Part shown: positions 34,251 to 34,321 of the stretch, piece by piece
Position numbering within the stretch: the first letter of the stretch is position 1
Layout: each line of letters begins with the position of its first letter
Assembly (NCBI GenBank): GCA_017881725.1
Contig: JADGQO010000138.1
Location: 1-34,321 of the forward strand
From: Fibrobacteria bacterium
GTDB lineage: Bacteria > Fibrobacterota > Fibrobacteria > UBA11236
Length of the DNA stretch: 34,321 bases
Direction of reading: 5' to 3'
Notes under the pieces: generated by a model
Databases searched by the model: none
Told to the model about the DNA's origin: nothing
The model's input: the letters and a program-made list of their open reading frames with translations, nothing else
Translations under genes and position numbers: made by a program

Positions 34251-34321
34251 GTGAAGAAAAACGACGCTCGGAAAATGGATCGAGAGGCTTTGGCCCAGCT
34301 ACGTATTCGGGCAGTAAGCCA
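34251..34321 (+). CDS. IS630-family transposase, first 23 codons (cut by window edge)
   Basis: From the GTG at 34251 the frame reads MKKNDARKMDREALAQLRIR then AVS to the window end. The pattern K-x-D-x-R-K-x(6-7)-L-x(2-3)-R-x-R-A-V is the start of IS630-type transposases (winged-helix DNA-binding part). Only this fragment is visible, so completeness and element ends are unknown. The AT-rich 34216-34250 stretch (TA dinucleotides) before it could contain the insertion site, as IS630 elements target TA. Confidence 0.6.
   Translation, partial: MKKNDARKMDREALAQLRIRAVS

Overview
The window looks like chromosomal DNA of an uncultured member of the Fibrobacterota (FCB superphylum). The evidence is a fibro-slime domain protein (10109-12319, core FRGDDDLW) and a TIGR02147-type regulator (13162-14049) in an operon with a lipoprotein. 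Both families are typical of Fibrobacter and its relatives. Signal peptides, lipoboxes and many outer-membrane beta-barrels indicate a Gram-negative envelope. I see no rRNA, tRNA or CRISPR array.

Layout. (1) 1-3907, minus strand: a tight glycerolipid operon with a HAD phosphatase, a PlsB-like acyltransferase, GpsA and a truncated MGDG-synthase-type glycosyltransferase. (2) 4402-6952, plus: a signalling cluster of two stand-alone Hpt proteins around an Hpt-REC-GGDEF-REC protein, followed by a membrane-anchored unknown (6987). (3) 8005-9987: a lipoprotein M23 peptidase and a Bcp peroxiredoxin. (4) 10109-16058: a surface-protein region with the fibro-slime protein, the TIGR02147 regulator with its lipoprotein (minus), and a divergent secreted beta-propeller protein. 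(5) 16709-27998, plus: a run of genes starting with a CzcB/CzcA/CzcC-like RND efflux system and continuing, by overlapping start and stop codons, into three Wzi-like outer-membrane barrels and a small lipoprotein. A decayed DUF190 gene lies between adaptor and pump. (6) 28000-29430: an IS graveyard with a frameshifted IS200/IS605 element, the tail of a DDE transposase and a copy of a barrel-gene fragment. (7) 29509-32281, minus: a secreted DUF1080 protein and a porin-like barrel. (8) 32723-34321: an unrecognised Cys-rich protein and the start of an IS630-like transposase.

How the genes work together. The first operon plausibly makes glycerol-3-phosphate, acylates it and builds glycolipid. The Hpt/GGDEF cluster would feed phosphorelay signals into c-di-GMP synthesis. 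The most unusual arrangement is the coupling of a heavy-metal-type tripartite efflux pump to capsule-assembly-like barrels in one apparent transcription unit (16709-27998). All functional calls come from reading motifs by eye; no database search was run.
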